Shown: positions 28,801 to 41,354, numbered from the stretch's first letter. The stretch is DNA of 64,000 bases from Enterococcus pallens ATCC BAA-351 (GCF_000407485.1 NZ_ASWD01000001.1:1054001-1118000), one strand, 5' to 3'. The notes: generated by a model not told the origin, from the sequence alone. Program-made: numbers and translations.

Positions 28801-31800
28801 CGGACAGTGACTCAGACTCGGACAGCGATTCAGATTCCGATAGCGATTCGGACTCGGACAGTGACTCAGACTCGGACAGCGATTCAGATTCCGATAGCGA
28901 TTCGGACTCGGACAGTGACTCAGATTCCGATAGTGATTCAGACTCAGACAGTGATTCAGATTCAGATAGTGACTCAGACTCGGACAGTGACTCAGATTCC
29001 GATAGCGATTCAGACTCGGATAGTGACTCAGATTCCGATAGCGATTCAGACTCGGATAGTGACTCAGATTCGGACAGCGATTCAGACAGTGACTCAGATT
29101 CCGATAGTGATTCAGACTCGGACAGTGATTCAGATTCCGATAGCGATTCGGACTCAGACAGCGATTCGGATTCCGATAGTGATTCAGACTCGGACAGTGA
29201 CTCAGATTCTGATAGCGATTCAGACTCGGACAGTGATTCAGATTCCGATAGCGATTCGGACTCGGATAGTGATTCAGACTCAGACAGCGACTCGGATTCC
29301 GATAGCGATTCAGACTCAGACAGCGATTCAGACTCGGATAGTGATTCGGATTCAGACAGCGACTCAGATTCGGACAGTGATTCGGATTCGGACAGCGATT
29401 CGGACTCAGATAGTGACTCAGACTCGGACAGTGACTCAGATTCCGATAGCGATTCAGACTCAGATAGTGATTCGGATTCCGATAGCGATTCAGATTCTGA
29501 TAGTGATTCGGATTCAGACAGCGACTCAGATTCCGATAGTGATTCAGATTCGGACAGTGACTCAGACTCAGATAGCGACTCAGATTCGGACAGTGACTCA
29601 GACTCGGACAGTGACTCAGATTCCGATAGCGATTCAGATTCGGACAGTGATTCGGACTCAGACAGCGATTCAGATTCCGATAGCGATTCGGACTCAGACA
29701 GTGACTCAGACTCGGATAGTGATTCAGACTCAGACAGTGATTCAGACTCGGACAGCGACTCAGATTCCGATAGTGATTCAGACTCGGACAGCGATTCAGA
29801 CAGTGACTCAGATTCCGATAGCGATTCAGATTCGGACAGTGATTCGGACTCAGACAGCGATTCAGATTCCGATAGCGATTCGGACTCAGACAGTGATTCA
29901 GACTCGGACAGCGACTCAGATTCTGATAGCGATTCAGACTCGGATAGCGACTCAGATTCCGATAGTGATTCAGATTCAGATTCAGATTCCGATAGCGATT
30001 CAGATTCGGACAGTGATTCGGACTCAGACAGCGATTCAGATTCCGATAGCGATTCGGACTCAGACAGCGATTCGGATTCAGATAGTGATTCAGACTCGGA
30101 CAGTGACTCAGATTCTGATAGCGATTCGGACTCGGATAGTGATTCAGATTCCGATAGCGATTCGGACTCGGACAGTGACTCAGATTCCGATAGTGATTCA
30201 GACTCAGACAGTGATTCAGATTCAGATAGTGACTCAGACTCGGACAGTGACTCAGATTCCGATAGCGATTCAGACTCGGATAGTGACTCAGATTCCGATA
30301 GCGATTCAGACTCGGATAGTGACTCAGATTCGGACAGCGATTCAGATTCCGATAGTGATTCAGACTCGGACAGTGATTCAGATTCCGATAGCGATTCGGA
30401 CTCAGACAGCGATTCGGATTCCGATAGTGATTCAGACTCGGACAGTGACTCAGATTCTGATAGCGATTCAGACTCGGACAGTGATTCAGATTCCGATAGC
30501 GATTCGGACTCGGACAGTGACTCAGATTCCGATAGTGATTCAGACTCAGACAGTGATTCAGATTCAGATAGTGACTCAGACTCGGACAGTGACTCAGATT
30601 CCGATAGCGATTCAGACTCGGATAGTGACTCAGACTCGGACAGTGACTCAGATTCCGATAGTGATTCAGACTCGGACAGTGATTCGGATTCCGATAGTGA
30701 TTCAGATTCGGACAGTGATTCAGACTCGGATAGCGATTCAGACTCGGATAGTGACTCAGATTCGGACAGCGACTCAGATTCCGATAGCGATTCAGACTCG
30801 GATAGTGACTCAGATTCCGATAGTGATTCAGACTCGGACAGTGATTCGGATTCCGATAGCGATTCGGACTCGGACAGTGACTCAGATTCCGATAGTGATT
30901 CAGATTCGGACAGTGATTCAGATTCGGACAGCGACTCAGATTCCGATAGTGATTCAGACTCGGATAGTGACTCAGATTCGGACAGCGACTCAGATTCCGA
31001 TAGCGATTCAGACTCGGATAGTGACTCAGATTCGGACAGTGATTCAGACTCGGATAGCGATTCGGACTCGGACAGTGACTCAGATTCCGATAGTGATTCA
31101 GACTCGGACAGTGATTCAGATTCCGATAGCGATTCAGACTCGGACAGCGACTCAGACTCGGATAGTGACTCAGATTCCGATAGCGATTCAGACTCGGATA
31201 GTGACTCAGATTCCGATAGCGATTCAGACTCGGATAGTGACTCAGATTCCGATAGCGATTCAGACTCGGATAGTGACTCAGATTCCGATAGCGATTCAGA
31301 CTCGGATAGTGACTCAGATTCCGATAGCGATTCAGACTCGGATAGTGACTCAGACTCGGACAGCGATTCAGACTCGGATAGTGACTCAGATTCCGATAGC
31401 GATTCAGACTCGGATAGTGACTCAGATTCCGATAGCGATTCAGACTCGGATAGCGATTCAGACTCGGATAGTGACTCAGATTCCGATAGCGATTCAGACT
31501 CGGACAGCGACTCAGACTCGGACAGCGATTCCGATTCGGACAGCGATTCAGATTCGGATAGCGATTCAGACTCGGATAGTGATTCAGACTCGGATAGTGA
31601 CTCAGATTCCGATAGCGATTCAGACTCGGATAGTGACTCAGATTCGGATAGCGATTCAGACTCGGACAGCGATTCCGATTCGGACAGCGATTCAGACTCG
31701 GATAGTGACTCAGATTCCGATAGCGATTCAGACTCGGATAGTGACTCAGATTCCGATAGTGATTCAGACTCGGACAGTGATTCAGATTCAGACAGTGACT

Positions 31801-32813
31801 CAGACTCGGATAGCGATTCAGATTCGGATAGCGACTCGGATAGCGACTCAGACTCAGACTCGGACAGTGACTCAGACTCGGACAGTGACTCAGATTCTGA
31901 TAGTGATTCAGACTCAGACAGTGATTCAGATTCCGATAGTGATTCAGACTCGGATAGCGATTCAGATTCCGATAGCGACTCGGATAGCGACTCAGACTCA
32001 GACTCGGACAGTGACTCAGACTCGGACAGTGACTCAGACTCGGACAGTGACTCAGACTCGGACAGTGACTCAGACTCGGACAGTGACTCAGACTCGGACA
32101 GTGACTCAGACTCGGACAGTGACTCAGACTCGGACAGTGACTCAGACTCGGACAGTGACTCAGACTCGGACAGTGACTCAGACTCGGACAGTGACTCAGA
32201 CTCGGACAGTGACTCAGACTCGGACAGTGACTCAGATTCTGATAGTGATTCAGACTCAGACAGTGATTCAGATTCCGATAGTGATTCAGACTCGGACAGT
32301 GATTCAGATTCCGATAGTGACTCAGACTCGGATAGCGACTCGGATTCAGACAGTGATTCAGATTCCGATAGTGATTCAGACTCAGACAGCGATTCAGACT
32401 CGGATAGCGACTCAGACTCGGATAGTGATTCAGATTCCGATAGCGATTCAGACTCGGATAGTGATTCAGATTCAGACAGTGACTCAGACTCGGATAGCGA
32501 TTCAGATTCCGATAGTGACTCAGACTCGGATAGCGATTCGGACTCGGACAGCGACTCAGATTCAGACAGTGACTCAGATTCCGATAGCGATTCAGATTCA
32601 GACAGTGATTCAGATATTGGTAAGAAACTTCCTACTACGGGAAATAATAGTGGAACAGCTAACAATACTACTAGTAAAAACTTACCAAAAACAAATTCTG
32701 AGGAAGAAACAATCAAATATGCTATTTCTGGAATAGGATTAGTTGGTTTAGGAGTAACATTCTATAGTACGTCTCGTAGGAAAAAGAGAAATGATGGCAA
32801 AGAGAACGGCTAA
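25860..32813 (+). CDS. Giant SD-repeat adhesin with MucBP domains and LPKTN anchor
   Basis: 2317 aa. The N-terminus has a KxYKxGKxW-like signal ([16 protein letters not shown], then a hydrophobic stretch and LAAEA). A unique region of about 430 residues (60-500; [30 protein letters not shown]) looks like an Ig-like adhesin head. About five MucBP-type repeats follow to about residue 900, then an SD stalk of about 1,350 residues. The C-terminus holds LPTTG and, about 20 residues on, LPKTN, a hydrophobic segment and SRRKKR. LPKTN is the element correctly spaced from the membrane segment. No sortase is adjacent and its tail is unlike those of the other two SD proteins, so another sortase may anchor it. 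The ribosome site is AAGGAG. Confidence 0.92.
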   Translation: MSHNKRVMVYRREPVKKYKMHKVKKHWVVKSGVAGIVTAASVGLPGLASTVLAAEADTEITSSTNNSGLIEDDNSSFDSLASINEESKLVNTQSDLNRASKTWMGNQDEGIQVSDVYVVDGSGAAVSGNYGGLGIDNGIHFQLELTNTQIKTGDIVIIPITSDFKTLFGDVTLFGELKTDLNGIGALSYVSNEVGFKIEITEDITEENAKNVEVTIPGRTGSLMGFQKTFDNETQTLAAKPVNIYLSGEPKQTLTSSMTWGPSGPQWTNRSDIAAAPNLMRNIYSLVNTRSLEELLQGREISIPYDNIIQMEKITIESEASVVSSYTGEHGEDNVDGFYNSIYMPSSDGNNFFQMSEGLSGNVLRFVPVPEDATDEQIFALLEAAGPQTYTVIKTGDHTYTTARNIGLKENGFTLTDSNEYKAFKDRTGLDTPAEFFEDLYGVEYTDPVVIERINDAYRNYVFSDYNLLHFYFTDDSREHTMRVEYSDSTGYSTESRSTSTATVVNIENPSYITVNYKNNGNKNQTVKGSDRIFNFARRDGVLTPPEIPGYKYVGYENAPDSFVDNGDGTYTYTQAEENTESVDFLYEPLNYTVPVNYIKKDAEGNETLLDQGTPITGTTGQSRLVRASSNYRTEGLVLLADSATLQYVIGPDADPEINFYYQEVGSVIYDVSAYPGDSGLTNTQYSVNADLISVANVAITNVPEGYHLEDASGNDYNNGGSITPASPTEDTHLRLVPNETTITYNFVDTNGQPIETQQTIVDNTTVNADITDKSVLINGYTLKADRTVITGATEENKVGTKGPVTVTYTYAELGSYEITSDEEGFTGTTEIKFTNDPTDKSKVLESNEANVPTIPYHEGFDAYYNGEKLELIDPDNPGAGYKAPTVKEGDEDKKITIDYKLADDDSDSESDSDSDSDSDSDSDSDSDSDSDSDSDSDSDSDSDSDSDSDSDSDSDSDSDSDSDSDSDSDSDSDSDSDSDSDSDSDSDSDSDSDSDSDSDSDSDSDSDSDSDSDSDSDSDSDSDSDSDSDSDSDSDSDSDSDSDSDSDSDSDSDSDSDSDSDSDSDSDSDSDSDSDSDSDSDSDSDSDSDSDSDSDSDSDSDSDSDSDSDSDSDSDSDSDSDSDSDSDSDSDSDSDSDSDSDSDSDSDSDSDSDSDSDSDSDSDSDSDSDSDSDSDSDSDSDSDSDSDSDSDSDSDSDSDSDSDSDSDSDSDSDSDSDSDSDSDSDSDSDSDSDSDSDSDSDSDSDSDSDSDSDSDSDSDSDSDSDSDSDSDSDSDSDSDSDSDSDSDSDSDSDSDSDSDSDSDSDSDSDSDSDSDSDSDSDSDSDSDSDSDSDSDSDSDSDSDSDSDSDSDSDSDSDSDSDSDSDSDSDSDSDSDSDSDSDSDSDSDSDSDSDSDSDSDSDSDSDSDSDSDSDSDSDSDSDSDSDSDSDSDSDSDSDSDSDSDSDSDSDSDSDSDSDSDSDSDSDSDSDSDSDSDSDSDSDSDSDSDSDSDSDSDSDSDSDSDSDSDSDSDSDSDSDSDSDSDSDSDSDSDSDSDSDSDSDSDSDSDSDSDSDSDSDSDSDSDSDSDSDSDSDSDSDSDSDSDSDSDSDSDSDSDSDSDSDSDSDSDSDSDSDSDSDSDSDSDSDSDSDSDSDSDSDSDSDSDSDSDSDSDSDSDSDSDSDSDSDSDSDSDSDSDSDSDSDSDSDSDSDSDSDSDSDSDSDSDSDSDSDSDSDSDSDSDSDSDSDSDSDSDSDSDSDSDSDSDSDSDSDSDSDSDSDSDSDSDSDSDSDSDSDSDSDSDSDSDSDSDSDSDSDSDSDSDSDSDSDSDSDSDSDSDSDSDSDSDSDSDSDSDSDSDSDSDSDSDSDSDSDSDSDSDSDSDSDSDSDSDSDSDSDSDSDSDSDSDSDSDSDSDSDSDSDSDSDSDSDSDSDSDSDSDSDSDSDSDSDSDSDSDSDSDSDSDSDSDSDSDSDSDSDSDSDSDSDSDSDSDSDSDSDSDSDSDSDSDSDSDSDSDSDSDSDSDSDSDSDSDSDSDSDSDSDSDSDSDSDSDSDSDSDSDSDSDSDSDSDSDSDSDSDSDSDSDSDSDSDSDSDSDSDSDSDSDSDSDSDSDSDSDSDSDSDSDSDSDSDSDSDSDSDSDSDSDSDSDSDSDSDSDSDSDSDSDSDSDSDSDSDSDSDSDSDSDSDSDSDSDSDSDSDSDSDSDSDSDSDSDSDSDSDSDSDSDSDSDSDSDSDSDSDSDSDSDSDSDSDSDSDSDSDSDSDSDSDSDSDSDSDSDIGKKLPTTGNNSGTANNTTSKNLPKTNSEEETIKYAISGIGLVGLGVTFYSTSRRKKRNDGKENG
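28575..32615 (+). repeat. SD-encoding 18-bp repeat tract, gene 2
   Basis: About 4 kb of GAY TCN GAY TCN GAY AGY units. It includes recent internal duplications: a block of about 380 bp at 28881-29263 recurs at 30141-30511 with a 12-bp deletion, and part recurs again from about 30505. Confidence 0.97.
32001..32234 (+). repeat. Thirteen perfect 18-bp tandem copies in SD tract
   Basis: The unit GACTCGGACAGTGACTCA repeats thirteen times without a single change, in contrast to the wobble-diverged surroundings. This points to a recent slippage or unequal-recombination expansion (or an assembly artefact). Confidence 0.9.
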
Positions 32814-32832
32814 TATAGAATAAGCAAAAATG

Positions 32833-32876
32833 AAGGCTACACAACTAGACTATACCTAGCAGTGTAGCCTTTCTAT
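32833..32876 (+). terminator. Rho-independent terminator after SD gene 2
   Basis: Stem AAGGCTACAC / GTGTAGCCTT followed by TCTATTT. Confidence 0.85.
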
Positions 32877-32895
32877 TTCAAGAGGAGTGAAAAGA

Positions 32896-35800
32896 TTGAA
32901 ATCACGCATATATTCAATGAAGGATAATACATCTCAGATTGTTTATAGGAAAAATAGAAAGAAGCTTATTTTATCAAGTAGCCCAATGATCTTTTTCCTA
33001 ATCAGTTCGTTAACATTTAGCAACAATTCTTATGCGGAAGGTATTGATAATTCAAAAGAAGTTAGTAACACAACTGATTTTACCTTTACTACAGTAAATC
33101 AATATTTATCTTTAGGAAGAGATAATGGGGAAGTTCCACCTTACTTAGTGCCACCTGAAGGCATGTCTGGACGAGAACAAGAACTATATTATCAGATGAT
33201 TTATCAGGTTTTGCTAAGTGCTGAGCCTTATTACAATGAACCCAATATACCTGAGTTGATTGATCAATTATTAGAGGCTCGTGCAAAAGATTCATTAAAC
33301 TTTCTTGGAACAGTCAAAATAGCAGCCGATAATTTATCAGAAGCAACTACTAATGCAAAAAGTCAGAGAGATCAAGCAATACTAGAAGCAAATAATGTAT
33401 TAGGGTCAAGTGACAATAGAGATCCATATGGTGATGGATCAATAACTTATTATAATTTTTTAGATCCTGCATATAATGCTCTATCAGAGGGAATAGTAGA
33501 AATTGGAAAAATTCCAGCGGGTATCACTACTGCTAAACTTATTGAACTAACTAATACTTTCAGATCATTAGGTGACCAAGCGTTAAATGAAGCTATTGAG
33601 TATTTGGGTGAGCCTAGCCCAAACTCTGATCAATGGGTTGCTGAAACAACAGTTACCTATAAATATGTCAATGATTTAGGGAGAGAAATTGCTCCTGCAG
33701 CAACTAAATCCGCAAAAGCAAATGAAGCCATTGAAGACAATCCAGAAACGATTGATGGCTTTACATTTTTGCGAAAATCGGATGACTCAGCAGAGACTGC
33801 TGCGGAAGATGGTAGTTCGGTAGTGACTTATATTTACGAGGGTAACGCATCGACTATTACCTACAGATACATTAATCAGGTAGGAGACAAGATATTAGAG
33901 CCAATCGAGGTTTCAACTCGTGTGGGAGACGAGATTGAAAGTAACATTCAAACAATTTCACATTACTCATTCTCAGAGATTGATGAGAGTAACTCAGATG
34001 CAGATAATTTTGTTGATCCAGACGGTAAGTCGATCATAACTTATATTTATATCGGTGATGAATCGAGTATTGCTTACCAATATATAAATCAACATGATAG
34101 AGAATTAAATGTTGAAGTGATTCCTGCTAGAGTTGGCGACAACATAGTAAATAAAGAAATAGCCATTCCGGGCTATACCTTTATAGAATCTGAAAGTAAT
34201 TCAGATGATACGAAAGTTAAGCCTAACCATGAATCATTAGTAGTTTATAAATATCAGGGTAATGCTACAACGATCACTTACAACTATTATGACAAAGATA
34301 ATAATTTTATAACTAGTGATAATAAAGATGTCTTTGTAGGAGATACTATTTCAGAAAATAAGCAAGTTATCTCAGGATATTTATTAGTTGAGAAACGTTC
34401 CGACTCAGATGAAGGAATTGTCAGTGAAAATGGATCAACGATTAACTATATATATAGTAAGTTAGGTTCATATGAATTGACTCCAATCAGTCCAGAAGAT
34501 GAAACAGAATATGTTCAGTATGAAAATGATTCTACTGACCCAAGTGCTATATCTGAAGGAGATATCTTCATTCCATATTACCCCGGGTACGTAGCAACAT
34601 GTGATGGGGAAGAGTTGGAGCTTATTGACGAAACAAAACCAGAATTAGGATACAAAACACCTAAAGTAAAAGATCCAGAGAAGAATACAGTTATTGTATA
34701 TGCAGAAGACGATGAAAGTGATTCCGATGCTGACTCAGATTCAGACAGCGATTCAGATTCCGATAGCGATTCAGACTCGGACAGCGACTCAGATTCCGAT
34801 AGTGATTCGGACTCAGATAGTGACTCGGATTCTGATAGCGATTCAGACTCAGACAGTGACTCAGATTCCGATAGTGATTCAGATTCCGATAGCGATTCAG
34901 ACTCGGATAGCGATTCAGACTCGGATAGCGACTCGGATTCGGACAGCGACTCAGACTCGGATAGCGATTCGGATTCGGATAGTGACTCAGACTCGGATAG
35001 CGATTCAGACTCAGACAGCGACTCGGATTCAGACAGTGATTCAGACTCGGATAGCGATTCGGATTCGGATAGCGACTCGGATTCGGACAGTGATTCGGAC
35101 TCGGATAGCGATTCGGATTCAGACAGTGATTCAGACTCGGATAGTGATTCAGACTCAGACAGTGACTCAGATTCGGATAGTGATTCGGACTCAGACAGCG
35201 ATTCGGATTCAGACAGCGACTCAGATTCGGACAGTGATTCGGACAGCGATTCGGATAGTGATTCGGATTCGGACAGCGACTCAGACTCGGATAGCGACTC
35301 AGATTCGGATAGTGATTCAGACTCAGACAGCGACTCGGATTCAGACAGTGATTCAGACTCGGATAGCGATTCGGATTCTGATAGCGACTCAGACTCGGAT
35401 AGCGACTCAGATTCGGACAGTGATTCGGACTCGGATAGCGATTCGGATTCAGACAGTGATTCAGACTCAGACAGCGACTCAGATTCGGACAGTGATTCGG
35501 ACTCGGATAGCGACTCAGATTCGGATAGTGATTCAGACTCAGACAGCGACTCGGATTCAGACAGTGATTCAGACTCGGATAGCGATTCGGATTCTGATAG
35601 CGACTCAGACTCGGATAGCGACTCAGATTCGGACAGTGATTCGGACTCGGATAGCGATTCAGACTCAGACAGCGATTCGGATTCTGATAGCGACTCAGAC
35701 TCGGATAGCGACTCAGATTCGGACAGTGATTCAGACTCGGATAGCGATTCGGATTCAGACAGTGATTCAGACTCAGACAGCGACTCGGATTCAGACAGTG

Positions 35801-38634
35801 ATTCAGACTCGGATAGCGATTCGGATTCTGATAGCGACTCAGATTCGGACAGTGATTCGGACTCGGATAGCGACTCAGATTCGGATAGTGATTCGGATTC
35901 AGACAGCGACTCGGATTCAGACAGTGATTCAGACTCGGATAGCGATTCGGATTCTGATAGCGACTCAGACTCGGATAGCGACTCAGATTCAGACAGCGAC
36001 TCAGACTCGGATAGCGATTCGGATTCTGATAGCGACTCAGACTCGGATAGCGACTCGGATTCTGATAGTGATTCAGATTCAGACAGCGACTCAGATTCAG
36101 ACAGTGACTCAGATTCTGATAGTGATTCGGATTCAGACAGCGACTCAGATTCTGATAGTGATTCAGACAGCGACTCGGATTCGGACAGTGACTCAGACTC
36201 GGATAGCGATTCGGATTCTGATAGTGATTCAGACTCAGACAGCGACTCGGATTCGGACAGCGATTCAGATTCAGACAGTGACTCAGATTCTGATAGTGAT
36301 TCAGACTCAGACAGTGATTCAGATTCGGATAGTGACTCAGACTCAGACAGTGACTCAGATTCCGATAGCGACTCGGATTCTGATAGTGATTCAGACTCGG
36401 ACTCGGATAGCGATTCAGATTCGGACAGTGACTCGGATTCCGATAGTGATTCGGATTCGGACAGCGATTCAGATTCCGATAGCGATTCAGACTCAGACAG
36501 TGATTCAGACTCAGACTCGGATAGCGACTCAGACTCAGATAGCGACTCAGATTCTGATAGTGATTCAGATTCCGACAGCGATTCAGACTCGGACAGCGAC
36601 TCAGATTCTGATAGTGATTCAGACTCGGATAGCGACTCGGATTCGGACAGCGACTCAGATTCTGATAGCGATTCAGACTCAGACAGCGACTCAGATTCTG
36701 ATAGTGATTCGGATTCAGACAGTGACTCAGATTCTGATAGCGACTCAGATTCTGATAGCGACTCAGATTCTGATAGCGATTCGGATTCTGATAGTGATTC
36801 AGACTCAGACAGCGACTCGGATTCCGATAGTGATTCGGATTCGGACAGCGATTCGGATTCCGATAGTGACTCAGATTCAGACAGCGATTCAGATTCCGAT
36901 AGTGACTCAGACAGCGACTCAGATTCTGATAGCGACTCAGATTCTGATAGCGACTCGGATTCGGACAGTGATTCAGATTCTGATAGTGACTCGGATTCCG
37001 ATAGTGATTCAGACTCGGACAGTGATTCAGATTCCGATAGTGATTCAGATTCTGATAGTGACTCAGACTCGGATAGCGATTCAGATTCCGATAGTGACTC
37101 AGACAGCGACTCAGATTCGGACAGTGATTCGGACTCGGACAGCGATTCAGACAGCGACAGTGATTCGGATTCGGACAGTGATTCGGACTCGGATAGCGAT
37201 TCAGATTCGGACAGCGACAGTGACTCAGATTCCGATAGTGATTCAGATTCGGACAGTGATTCAGATTCCGATAGTGACTCAGACTCAGACAGTGATTCAG
37301 ATTCCGATAGTGACTCGGACTCAGACAGCGACTCGGATTCAGATAGTGATTCGGATTCGGACAGCGATTCAGATTCCGATAGTGACTCAGACAGTGACTC
37401 AGATTCCGATAGTGATTCAGACTCAGACAGTGATTCAGATTCCGATAGTGACTCAGACTCGGATAGCGACTCAGACTCAGACAGTGACTCAGATTCGGAC
37501 AGCGATTCAGATTCCGATAGTGATTCAGACTCAGACAGCGACTCGGATTCAGATAGTGATTCAGACTCAGATAGCGACTCAGATTCCGATAGCGACTCGG
37601 ATTCGGACAGTGATTCAGACTCGGATAGTGACTCGGATTCCGATAGTGATTCCGATAGTGATTCAGACTCAGACAGTGACTCAGATTCCGATAGTGATTC
37701 AGACTCAGACAGTGACTCAGACAGCGACTCGGATTCGGACAGTGATTCAGATTCTGATAGTGACTCGGATTCCGATAGTGATTCAGACAGCGACTCAGAT
37801 TCTGATAGTGATTCAGACTCGGATAGTGATTCAGATTCCGATAGTGATTCAGATTCGGACAGCGATTCCGATAGCGATTCAGACTCAGATAGTGATTCAG
37901 ACTCAGACAGTGACTCAGACTCGGATAGCGATTCAGATTCGGACAGTGACTCGGATTCCGATAGTGATTCAGACTCGGACAGTGACTCAGACTCAGACAG
38001 TGACTCGGATTCAGATAGTGATTCAGACTCAGACAGTGATTCAGACTCAGACAGTGATTCAGATTCCGATAGTGACTCAGATTCGGATTCGGACAGTGAT
38101 TCAGACTCGGACAGCGACTCAGATTCCGATAGCGACTCGGATTCGGACAGTGATTCAGACTCGGACAGCGACTCAGATTCCGATAGCGACTCGGATTCGG
38201 ACAGTGATTCAGATTCTGATAGTGACTCGGATTCCGATAGTGATTCAGACTCAGACAGCGACTCAGACTCGGACAGTGATTCAGACTCGGATAGTGATTC
38301 AGATTCGGACAGCGATTCAGATTCCGATAGTGACTCGGATTCCGATAGTGATTCGGATTCGGACAGTGACTCAGATTCCGATAGCGACTCAGACTCCGAT
38401 AGCGATTCAGATTCTAATAAGAAACTTCCGACAACTTTGAGCAATTCTCCTGTTTCTAAGACGAAAAAAGCAGGCGCACTTCCGAAGACGGGAACAGATG
38501 TTAAAGAATCTTCTTATCCGTTAGCTGGTTTAGGAGCTATAGGAATTGGTTTATTAGGCTTAAAAGACAAACTGAGAAGGAAAAAGCGAAAAACAAAAGA
38601 TACAATCGATGATTTTTTTGATCAGAATGAGTAG
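32896..38634 (+). CDS. SD-repeat LPXTG wall protein with MucBP repeats, B
   Basis: About 1912 aa. TTG 32896 is favoured because AGGAG lies 8 nt upstream; GTG 32887 is too close. The signal peptide ends near SYA-EG (about residue 45). A helical head of about 190 residues (rich in Glu, Ala and Asn) is followed by four to five MucBP repeats ([26 protein letters not shown] and others). An SD stalk of about 1,230 residues follows. The C-terminus has LPKTG, a hydrophobic segment and a [20 protein letters not shown] tail nearly identical to that of the window's first gene. It is followed by the same type of terminator and a paralogous sortase. It is probably a surface adhesin or stalk of cassette B. 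Confidence 0.92.
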   Translation: MKSRIYSMKDNTSQIVYRKNRKKLILSSSPMIFFLISSLTFSNNSYAEGIDNSKEVSNTTDFTFTTVNQYLSLGRDNGEVPPYLVPPEGMSGREQELYYQMIYQVLLSAEPYYNEPNIPELIDQLLEARAKDSLNFLGTVKIAADNLSEATTNAKSQRDQAILEANNVLGSSDNRDPYGDGSITYYNFLDPAYNALSEGIVEIGKIPAGITTAKLIELTNTFRSLGDQALNEAIEYLGEPSPNSDQWVAETTVTYKYVNDLGREIAPAATKSAKANEAIEDNPETIDGFTFLRKSDDSAETAAEDGSSVVTYIYEGNASTITYRYINQVGDKILEPIEVSTRVGDEIESNIQTISHYSFSEIDESNSDADNFVDPDGKSIITYIYIGDESSIAYQYINQHDRELNVEVIPARVGDNIVNKEIAIPGYTFIESESNSDDTKVKPNHESLVVYKYQGNATTITYNYYDKDNNFITSDNKDVFVGDTISENKQVISGYLLVEKRSDSDEGIVSENGSTINYIYSKLGSYELTPISPEDETEYVQYENDSTDPSAISEGDIFIPYYPGYVATCDGEELELIDETKPELGYKTPKVKDPEKNTVIVYAEDDESDSDADSDSDSDSDSDSDSDSDSDSDSDSDSDSDSDSDSDSDSDSDSDSDSDSDSDSDSDSDSDSDSDSDSDSDSDSDSDSDSDSDSDSDSDSDSDSDSDSDSDSDSDSDSDSDSDSDSDSDSDSDSDSDSDSDSDSDSDSDSDSDSDSDSDSDSDSDSDSDSDSDSDSDSDSDSDSDSDSDSDSDSDSDSDSDSDSDSDSDSDSDSDSDSDSDSDSDSDSDSDSDSDSDSDSDSDSDSDSDSDSDSDSDSDSDSDSDSDSDSDSDSDSDSDSDSDSDSDSDSDSDSDSDSDSDSDSDSDSDSDSDSDSDSDSDSDSDSDSDSDSDSDSDSDSDSDSDSDSDSDSDSDSDSDSDSDSDSDSDSDSDSDSDSDSDSDSDSDSDSDSDSDSDSDSDSDSDSDSDSDSDSDSDSDSDSDSDSDSDSDSDSDSDSDSDSDSDSDSDSDSDSDSDSDSDSDSDSDSDSDSDSDSDSDSDSDSDSDSDSDSDSDSDSDSDSDSDSDSDSDSDSDSDSDSDSDSDSDSDSDSDSDSDSDSDSDSDSDSDSDSDSDSDSDSDSDSDSDSDSDSDSDSDSDSDSDSDSDSDSDSDSDSDSDSDSDSDSDSDSDSDSDSDSDSDSDSDSDSDSDSDSDSDSDSDSDSDSDSDSDSDSDSDSDSDSDSDSDSDSDSDSDSDSDSDSDSDSDSDSDSDSDSDSDSDSDSDSDSDSDSDSDSDSDSDSDSDSDSDSDSDSDSDSDSDSDSDSDSDSDSDSDSDSDSDSDSDSDSDSDSDSDSDSDSDSDSDSDSDSDSDSDSDSDSDSDSDSDSDSDSDSDSDSDSDSDSDSDSDSDSDSDSDSDSDSDSDSDSDSDSDSDSDSDSDSDSDSDSDSDSDSDSDSDSDSDSDSDSDSDSDSDSDSDSDSDSDSDSDSDSDSDSDSDSDSDSDSDSDSDSDSDSDSDSDSDSDSDSDSDSDSDSDSDSDSDSDSDSDSDSDSDSDSDSDSDSDSDSDSDSDSDSDSDSDSDSDSDSDSDSDSDSDSDSDSDSDSDSDSDSDSDSDSDSDSDSDSDSDSDSDSDSDSDSDSDSDSDSDSDSDSDSDSDSDSDSDSDSDSDSDSDSDSDSDSDSDSDSDSDSDSDSDSDSDSDSDSDSDSDSDSDSDSDSDSDSDSDSDSDSDSDSDSDSDSDSDSDSDSDSDSDSDSDSDSDSDSDSDSDSDSDSDSDSDSDSDSDSDSDSDSDSDSDSDSDSDSDSDSDSDSDSDSDSNKKLPTTLSNSPVSKTKKAGALPKTGTDVKESSYPLAGLGAIGIGLLGLKDKLRRKKRKTKDTIDDFFDQNE
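34717..38414 (+). repeat. SD-encoding 18-bp repeat tract, gene 3
   Basis: About 3.7 kb of the same GAY TCN GAY TCN GAY AGY pattern, with occasional one-third-unit deletions and many internal copies longer than 100 bp. Confidence 0.97.
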
Positions 38635-38648
38635 GAAATTGTAACATG

Positions 38649-38707
38649 ACGAACGATCTTTCTATAACAAAGAATTGATAAGTTTAGATAGATCGTTCGT
38701 TTTTTTT
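38649..38707 (+). terminator. Rho-independent terminator after SD gene 3
   Basis: Stem ACGAACGATC / GATCGTTCGT and a T tract, homologous to the terminator at 5441. Confidence 0.9.
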
Positions 38708-38721
38708 CAGAAAGGGAAAAT

Positions 38722-39423
38722 ATGAAGAAAATTTTAGTGAGGTTTTGTTCTTTTGTTTTGATTATAGGGGGTCTTTTTCTTCTATTTAACAAACCGCTAA
38801 GAAACTATTTTATAAAGAATACCGGAGAAAACTATGCAATCGCACACCTAAGTAAACAAGAGCTTGAGAATAATAAACGGAGAAAAAGTTCTTTTGATTT
38901 TAATAAAGTACAATCACTTAACTCCGAGGCCATCTTGAAATCTCAGATAAATGGGAAGAAAAACAATCTTCCTGTTATAGCTGGAATTGCTATACCGAGT
39001 GTGAATATTCGGCTGCCAATTTTTAAAGGCCTTTCTAATGAGTCATTGCTTTATGGAGCAGGCACGCTTGCACCCGATCAAGAGATGGGGATAGGAAATT
39101 ATGCTTTAGCCAGTCATCGCTCAGATCAACCCAACCTTTTGTTTACACCTTTGGAAAATATAAATATGGGAGACAAAATTTTCTTAACTGACTTAACGAA
39201 TGTCTATACATATCAAGTAAATTCAAAAGAAAGGATTGAGCCTTCCCGTGTTGAAGTGTTGGAGGAAGTACCCGATAAAGAATTAGTTACATTAATTACT
39301 TGTGGAGATTTATATGCTGAGACTAGGTTAGTGGTCCAAGGTGAACTAATCCAGACAACTTCTATAAGGAAAATAACAAAAGAAATGAGTGAGGCGTTTG
39401 ATTTGCCGATTCAATCTTATTGA
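38722..39423 (+). CDS. Class A-type sortase, cassette B
   Basis: 233 aa, the same length as the A sortase and about 70 percent identical by eye. It has an N-terminal membrane anchor, His132 in LASHRSD, Cys194 in TLITCGD and an Arg in ETRLVVQ. AGAAAGGGAA precedes the ATG. It lies immediately after the terminator of the B SD protein and presumably anchors that protein. The two sortases and the two SD-protein tails appear to have co-duplicated. Confidence 0.92.
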   Translation: MKKILVRFCSFVLIIGGLFLLFNKPLRNYFIKNTGENYAIAHLSKQELENNKRRKSSFDFNKVQSLNSEAILKSQINGKKNNLPVIAGIAIPSVNIRLPIFKGLSNESLLYGAGTLAPDQEMGIGNYALASHRSDQPNLLFTPLENINMGDKIFLTDLTNVYTYQVNSKERIEPSRVEVLEEVPDKELVTLITCGDLYAETRLVVQGELIQTTSIRKITKEMSEAFDLPIQSY

Positions 39424-39545
39424 TAAAGCTTATCTTCATATAACTATAGGAGATTATTAGTACAAAGTTATTCTTTAGGAGATAGTAGAAAAATTAATTA
39501 GTTCATTTCAAGACTGAAAACTTGGAATGATTAGGAGGAGGACTC

Positions 39546-41258
39546 ATGACACGCACACGTTCTAGTGTAATGAGAGAAGTAAAACTAGCCTTAAAAAGAT
39601 TGATTAAAGAAGAAAATACAGGGGTTCAATTTTTTATCACTACCTGTGTTGAAGACAAGCGTGGAAAGGTTTGGCATACAACTGGATCAACATTTGAAAG
39701 AGCTTGGGTAAAGGTTGAACGTTATCTAAAAAAATATCCAATTTTACCTAAGTGGGTAAAAATCGAGCTGATTGATTCGGTTAAAAAAGTAAGTGCTGAA
39801 GAGGGAAAACAAGCTTTTCTCAAAATTCAGCGAAACAACTATTTCCGTTTTGGAGTGAAATTCAAAAAAGATAATCTATATACCTTCTTGCCAGAAGAAA
39901 TTGTTGGGAATGCTTTATTGGTTCCGCATCCAGACCATAGCATTGTAAGAAAAGACGCGCGTTTGCGTCTCAATGAAGGAAATTTAAGAGGATATATAAA
40001 ACGCCGCGATAAAAGAGGTGTAGCAAATCCTTTGGCCGTATTCGATAAAGAATGGGAATTTTTCACTAAAAAAGGAATTTTTATTGAAGAGGGGAAGATT
40101 TATCCATTAGAAATAGAGTCATACGGTCAAGGAATGCGTGTCATAAATGAAGAAAATCAATGGGAAATGTTGGATCAAGGAATTATTAGAGGTGCGAACT
40201 ATTTAGTGGATCAAATTGAAGATAATGGAAAATTTATCTACGGATACTTTCCTGCTTATGGAAAACTAATTAATAGTTACAACAGTGTCCGTCATTACTC
40301 AAGTTTATACGCATTGTTAGAAGCATATGAGTATTTAAATGCGAAGGAGCTAGTTGATGAAGACTTCCTGCACAAAATTGAACAAGGTATTAACTGGGGA
40401 TTAGAGAATCTTACTCAGAAAGTTAATGAGAACTATTATGTAATTGAAAAGCTAAAGGACGGGATTGAACTAAAGCTTGGAGCACAGGCTATGGTTATTT
40501 TGGCTTTGACTAAATACCAAATGGTTACTGGGAACCCATGTTTTTTACCAGAGATTAAAAGATTTTTAAATGGCATGGAGGATTTTATTGCTGCAGATGG
40601 TTCTACTACCCATGTTTTAAACAGCGATTTAACTGAAAGAGAGACTTTTAGGATTATCTATTACGATGGGGAAGCACTATTTGCAATTATGCGTGCATAC
40701 CCTTTGGTAAAAGAAAAGAAATGGTTGAACCTAGCTGAGTTATTGATGAACAGCTTTATTGAGAAGGGGTATGAGCGGCATCATGATCATTGGCTAAGCT
40801 ACTCAGTAAATGAATTAACCAGCTATGTACCAAAAAGAAAGTACTTTGAATTTGGAGTTCGAAATGCTTTGGACAACTTAAGCTTTATTGAGAATAGAGA
40901 TACCGCCTATCCAACGATGCTGGAGTTATTAGTAGCTGCTGTCAAAATGTTCTCTCGGATACAGGAACTGGATTTGGGTACATCACTCTTCACACTTAAG
41001 GAATTTACTCAGCTGAAAAAGGTAATGGAAAAAAGAGCCATTCATGAATTAAAGACTGGGACAATGTGGCCTGAATTTGCGATGTTCTTTGCTTATCCTG
41101 AAACGATTGAAGGTGGGTTTTATGCGCGACATGACCGCTGTCGAATGAGAATTGATGATGCCGAACATTTTTTATCAGGGTTTATTAATTATCGAAACTA
41201 TGACTTAGCTTTAGAGCAAAAAAACAGAGAGATAATTTTTCAATCTGCAAGCAACTAA
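39546..41258 (+). CDS. Predicted alpha/alpha-toroid protein, unknown function
   Basis: 570 aa, starting after AGGAGGAGG. The N-terminal 190 residues are basic and mixed alpha/beta. From about residue 200 the pattern is that of an alpha/alpha-barrel of the glycoside-hydrolase/epimerase type: INSYNSVRHYSSLYALLEAYE, LKLGAQAMVILALTKYQ, IIYYDGEALFAIMRAYP and RHHDHWLSYSVNELTSY. The acidic and His residues at the repeat turns suggest a sugar-binding or hydrolytic cleft. No signal peptide is seen, so it is probably cytosolic. It is absent from cassette A. I do not recognise the family. Confidence 0.6.
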   Translation: MTRTRSSVMREVKLALKRLIKEENTGVQFFITTCVEDKRGKVWHTTGSTFERAWVKVERYLKKYPILPKWVKIELIDSVKKVSAEEGKQAFLKIQRNNYFRFGVKFKKDNLYTFLPEEIVGNALLVPHPDHSIVRKDARLRLNEGNLRGYIKRRDKRGVANPLAVFDKEWEFFTKKGIFIEEGKIYPLEIESYGQGMRVINEENQWEMLDQGIIRGANYLVDQIEDNGKFIYGYFPAYGKLINSYNSVRHYSSLYALLEAYEYLNAKELVDEDFLHKIEQGINWGLENLTQKVNENYYVIEKLKDGIELKLGAQAMVILALTKYQMVTGNPCFLPEIKRFLNGMEDFIAADGSTTHVLNSDLTERETFRIIYYDGEALFAIMRAYPLVKEKKWLNLAELLMNSFIEKGYERHHDHWLSYSVNELTSYVPKRKYFEFGVRNALDNLSFIENRDTAYPTMLELLVAAVKMFSRIQELDLGTSLFTLKEFTQLKKVMEKRAIHELKTGTMWPEFAMFFAYPETIEGGFYARHDRCRMRIDDAEHFLSGFINYRNYDLALEQKNREIIFQSASN

Positions 41259-41354
41259 TTGTAATTCACAAGTAAATCATTATGTGGCTCGAGAACGATT
41301 ATCCATTTTTTTATGACTCAGCGAATACTGTTTAAAAAAGAGAGGGATATAACT

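Noticed and set aside
28556-32716. Minus-strand 1386-aa frame of LSESES repeats opposite SD gene 2
   Set aside because: The antisense of the 18-bp unit has no stop codons by construction. The frame has no start context, no anchor and no independent conservation.
28573-32736. Plus-strand 1387-aa frame overlapping SD gene 2
   Set aside because: Shifted reading of the repeat, caused by the absence of stops in the unit.
34578-38444. Antisense and shifted long frames in SD gene 3
   Set aside because: Same repeat artefact as in gene 2.
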